Positions 4,903 to 6,255 of a stretch of DNA of 6,255 bases are shown piece by piece. Positions within the stretch are counted from its first letter, which is position 1. The number at the start of each line of letters is the position of its first letter. Source of the DNA: Lachnoclostridium sp. UBA739 (GTDB lineage: Bacteria; Bacillota_A; Clostridia; Lachnospirales; Lachnospiraceae); the NCBI GenBank assembly GCA_002297865.1, contig DBKX01000418.1, positions 5,361-11,615 of the forward strand, written 5' to 3'. Under the pieces are notes generated by a model. It saw nothing but the letters and a program-made list of their open reading frames with translations. It did no database searches and was not told the DNA's origin. A program made the translations under genes and the position numbers.

Positions 4903-6255
4903 CTATTTATATATATCTTCCCTAAACTCTCTGATTACCATTACCATACCGACTACGGCTGCCATAAAGTCTGCAACTGGTCCCGCGTACATAATCCCAT
5001 CAATTCCGACAATCAGTGGGAAAACGACCATTAACGGTAACAAAAAGATAATCTGTCTTGTCAAAGATAAAAAGATACCTCTTCTTGGTTTTCCAATTGC
5101 CGTAAAGAAGTTTGACGTAATTGGCTGAACAAAGTTTAAAAAGGTAAAAAACAAGAAGATTTTAAAATAATTAATTGCAAAAGTAAAATACACTTCTGAA
5201 CCATTTCCGAAAACAGAAATGATGGCTCTTGGATATATCTGGAACATAGCAAATGCTAGAATAGAAATAACAAAACCATAGATAACTGCTATTCGATAAG
5301 CTTCCCGCACTCGCTTGTATTTTCCAGCGCCGTAATTGAAACTTACGATCGGCTGAAGTCCTTGAGAAATACCTATGATAAAGGAGAAGAATACCATATT
5401 CACCTTTGAGATAATTCCTACACATGCAATTGGAATTGACTCTCCGTACACAGATCGGGAACCGTAATATTTTAGAGAATTGTTCATTACAATCTGCACA
5501 ACCATCATGGCAACTTGATTACTAAATGGTGCCGCCCCAAGAGAAGCTATTTTTGCAATGTATTTTCCTTGTATCCGAAAATGTTTTCTTTCCAATTTCA
5601 CCGTTTTGTAACGTCTTAGATAAAAGATTACCATGGCACAAGAAACAATTTGCCCAATTATTGTGGCAAATGCAGCTCCTGCCATTCCCCAATGAAGTCC
5701 GAATACAAACACAGCATCTAAAATCGTATTAATAACGGCACCTGCCATGTTGGAAAGCATCGTAAATCGTGGACTGCCATCTGCTCTTATAAGATGTCCA
5801 CCACCTGTTGCCAATATTAAAAATGGGAAACCGATTGCTGTGATTTCTGTATATGTCTTTGCATATTCAAGGACATTGGCTGGTGAACCAAAAAAATGAA
5901 GTAAAGGTGTTAAGAACAGTTCTGTAAAGACTGCTAATACAACCCCTAGCCCAAATAGCATAACTGCAGAGTTGGCGATAAAGTAAGGCGCTTTCTCCTT
6001 GTCACCCGCTCCTATTGTTAAGTTGTATGCACTTGCTCCACCAATCCCAAACATAAGAGCAATTGCAACACAGGAAATAGATAAAGGAAATGCAATATTC
6101 GTTGCAGCATTTCCTAAATCTCCAACGCTATTTCCGATAAAAAACTGGTCTACAATATTATACAATGCACTTACTAACATTGCGATAATACTCGGAATTG
6201 CAAATTGACCTAATAATTTCTTTACTGGTACCGTACCCAGTGGATTATTTTTTAT
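4903..6255 (-). CDS. MATE-family multidrug/metabolite efflux transporter, start beyond right edge
   Basis: This is a 12-helix MATE antiporter, which exports cationic drugs or metabolites using a Na+ or H+ gradient. The frame is open to the window edge, giving 450 visible residues. Residues coded by 6181-6255 include N-N-P-L-G-T-V-P-V and F-A-I-P-S-I-I-A, which match the usual N-terminus of clostridial MATE proteins just ahead of M-L-V-S-A-L-Y-N-I-V-D-Q-F-F-I-G. An ATG at 6180 is therefore internal, and the true start is probably only a few codons outside. Other family marks are the helix 7 region S-F-N-Y-G-A-G and the C-terminal G-P-V-A-D. The C-terminal tail (R-E-F-R-E-D-I-Y-K) is short and charged. 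The substrate is unknown. It probably forms a unit with the TRIC gene downstream. Confidence 0.93.
   Translation of the reverse strand: MKNNPLGTVPVKKLLGQFAIPSIIAMLVSALYNIVDQFFIGNSVGDLGNAATNIAFPLSISCVAIALMFGIGGASAYNLTIGAGDKEKAPYFIANSAVMLFGLGVVLAVFTELFLTPLLHFFGSPANVLEYAKTYTEITAIGFPFLILATGGGHLIRADGSPRFTMLSNMAGAVINTILDAVFVFGLHWGMAGAAFATIIGQIVSCAMVIFYLRRYKTVKLERKHFRIQGKYIAKIASLGAAPFSNQVAMMVVQIVMNNSLKYYGSRSVYGESIPIACVGIISKVNMVFFSFIIGISQGLQPIVSFNYGAGKYKRVREAYRIAVIYGFVISILAFAMFQIYPRAIISVFGNGSEVYFTFAINYFKIFLFFTFLNFVQPITSNFFTAIGKPRRGIFLSLTRQIIFLLPLMVVFPLIVGIDGIMYAGPVADFMAAVVGMVMVIREFREDIYK

Noticed and set aside
5171..6208. Open frames inside the MATE gene (5171-5425 minus, 5526-5732 and 5999-6208 plus)
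   Set aside because: All are in other frames or antisense to a strongly supported MATE coding region, with no independent signals.
6224..6241. Near-palindrome ACTGGTAC..CCAGT at the right edge
   Set aside because: The two arms are slipped relative to each other and the bases encode the conserved N-P-L-G-T-x-P-V of the MATE N-terminus, so coding constraint explains them.

Overview
This is an AT-rich window with strong Shine-Dalgarno sites and sigA-type promoters. Its protein families look like those of a Firmicute of class Clostridia, most likely a Lachnospiraceae-type gut anaerobe. That placement is an inference from the look of the proteins; nothing in the window fixes a species. No mobile element, CRISPR array, tRNA or rRNA was seen. 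Coding density is high and the longest gap between genes is 138 bases.

Layout from left to right: (1) 1-561, minus strand, the N-terminal part of a multi-pass membrane protein that runs off the left edge. It resembles the membrane sensor module found in front of clostridial GGDEF proteins. It uses a probable TTG start. (2) 635-1309, minus, a YkgJ-type cysteine-cluster protein. (3) 1330-2832, minus, a cardiolipin synthase-like phospholipase D family membrane protein, 20 bases upstream of gene 2 and probably co-transcribed with it from a perfect TTGACA/TATAAT promoter. (4) 2915-3505, minus, a YfbR-like HD-domain phosphohydrolase with its own promoter. (5) 3644-4123, the only plus-strand gene, luxS, transcribed divergently from gene 4. 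(6) A symmetric bidirectional terminator at 4140-4182. (7) 4189-4842, minus, a TRIC/UPF0126 membrane protein. (8) 4903-6255, minus, a MATE-family efflux transporter whose start lies just beyond the right edge.

Most genes are ordinary housekeeping or accessory functions: AI-2 and methyl-cycle recycling (luxS), nucleotide clean-up (HD protein), phospholipid metabolism (Cls-like protein), and membrane transport (TRIC and MATE). They do not form one evident pathway. Two pairs look like transcription units: Cls-like followed by YkgJ-like, and MATE followed by TRIC ending at the shared terminator.

The most notable feature is in the Cls-like protein. The catalytic histidine of its second HKD motif is replaced by tyrosine, and the conserved G-G-x-N tail of the first motif is also altered, yet the gene is intact and has a consensus promoter and ribosome binding site. 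It may be a divergent or catalytically altered paralog. I did not find convincing evidence for a wholly new multi-gene system.
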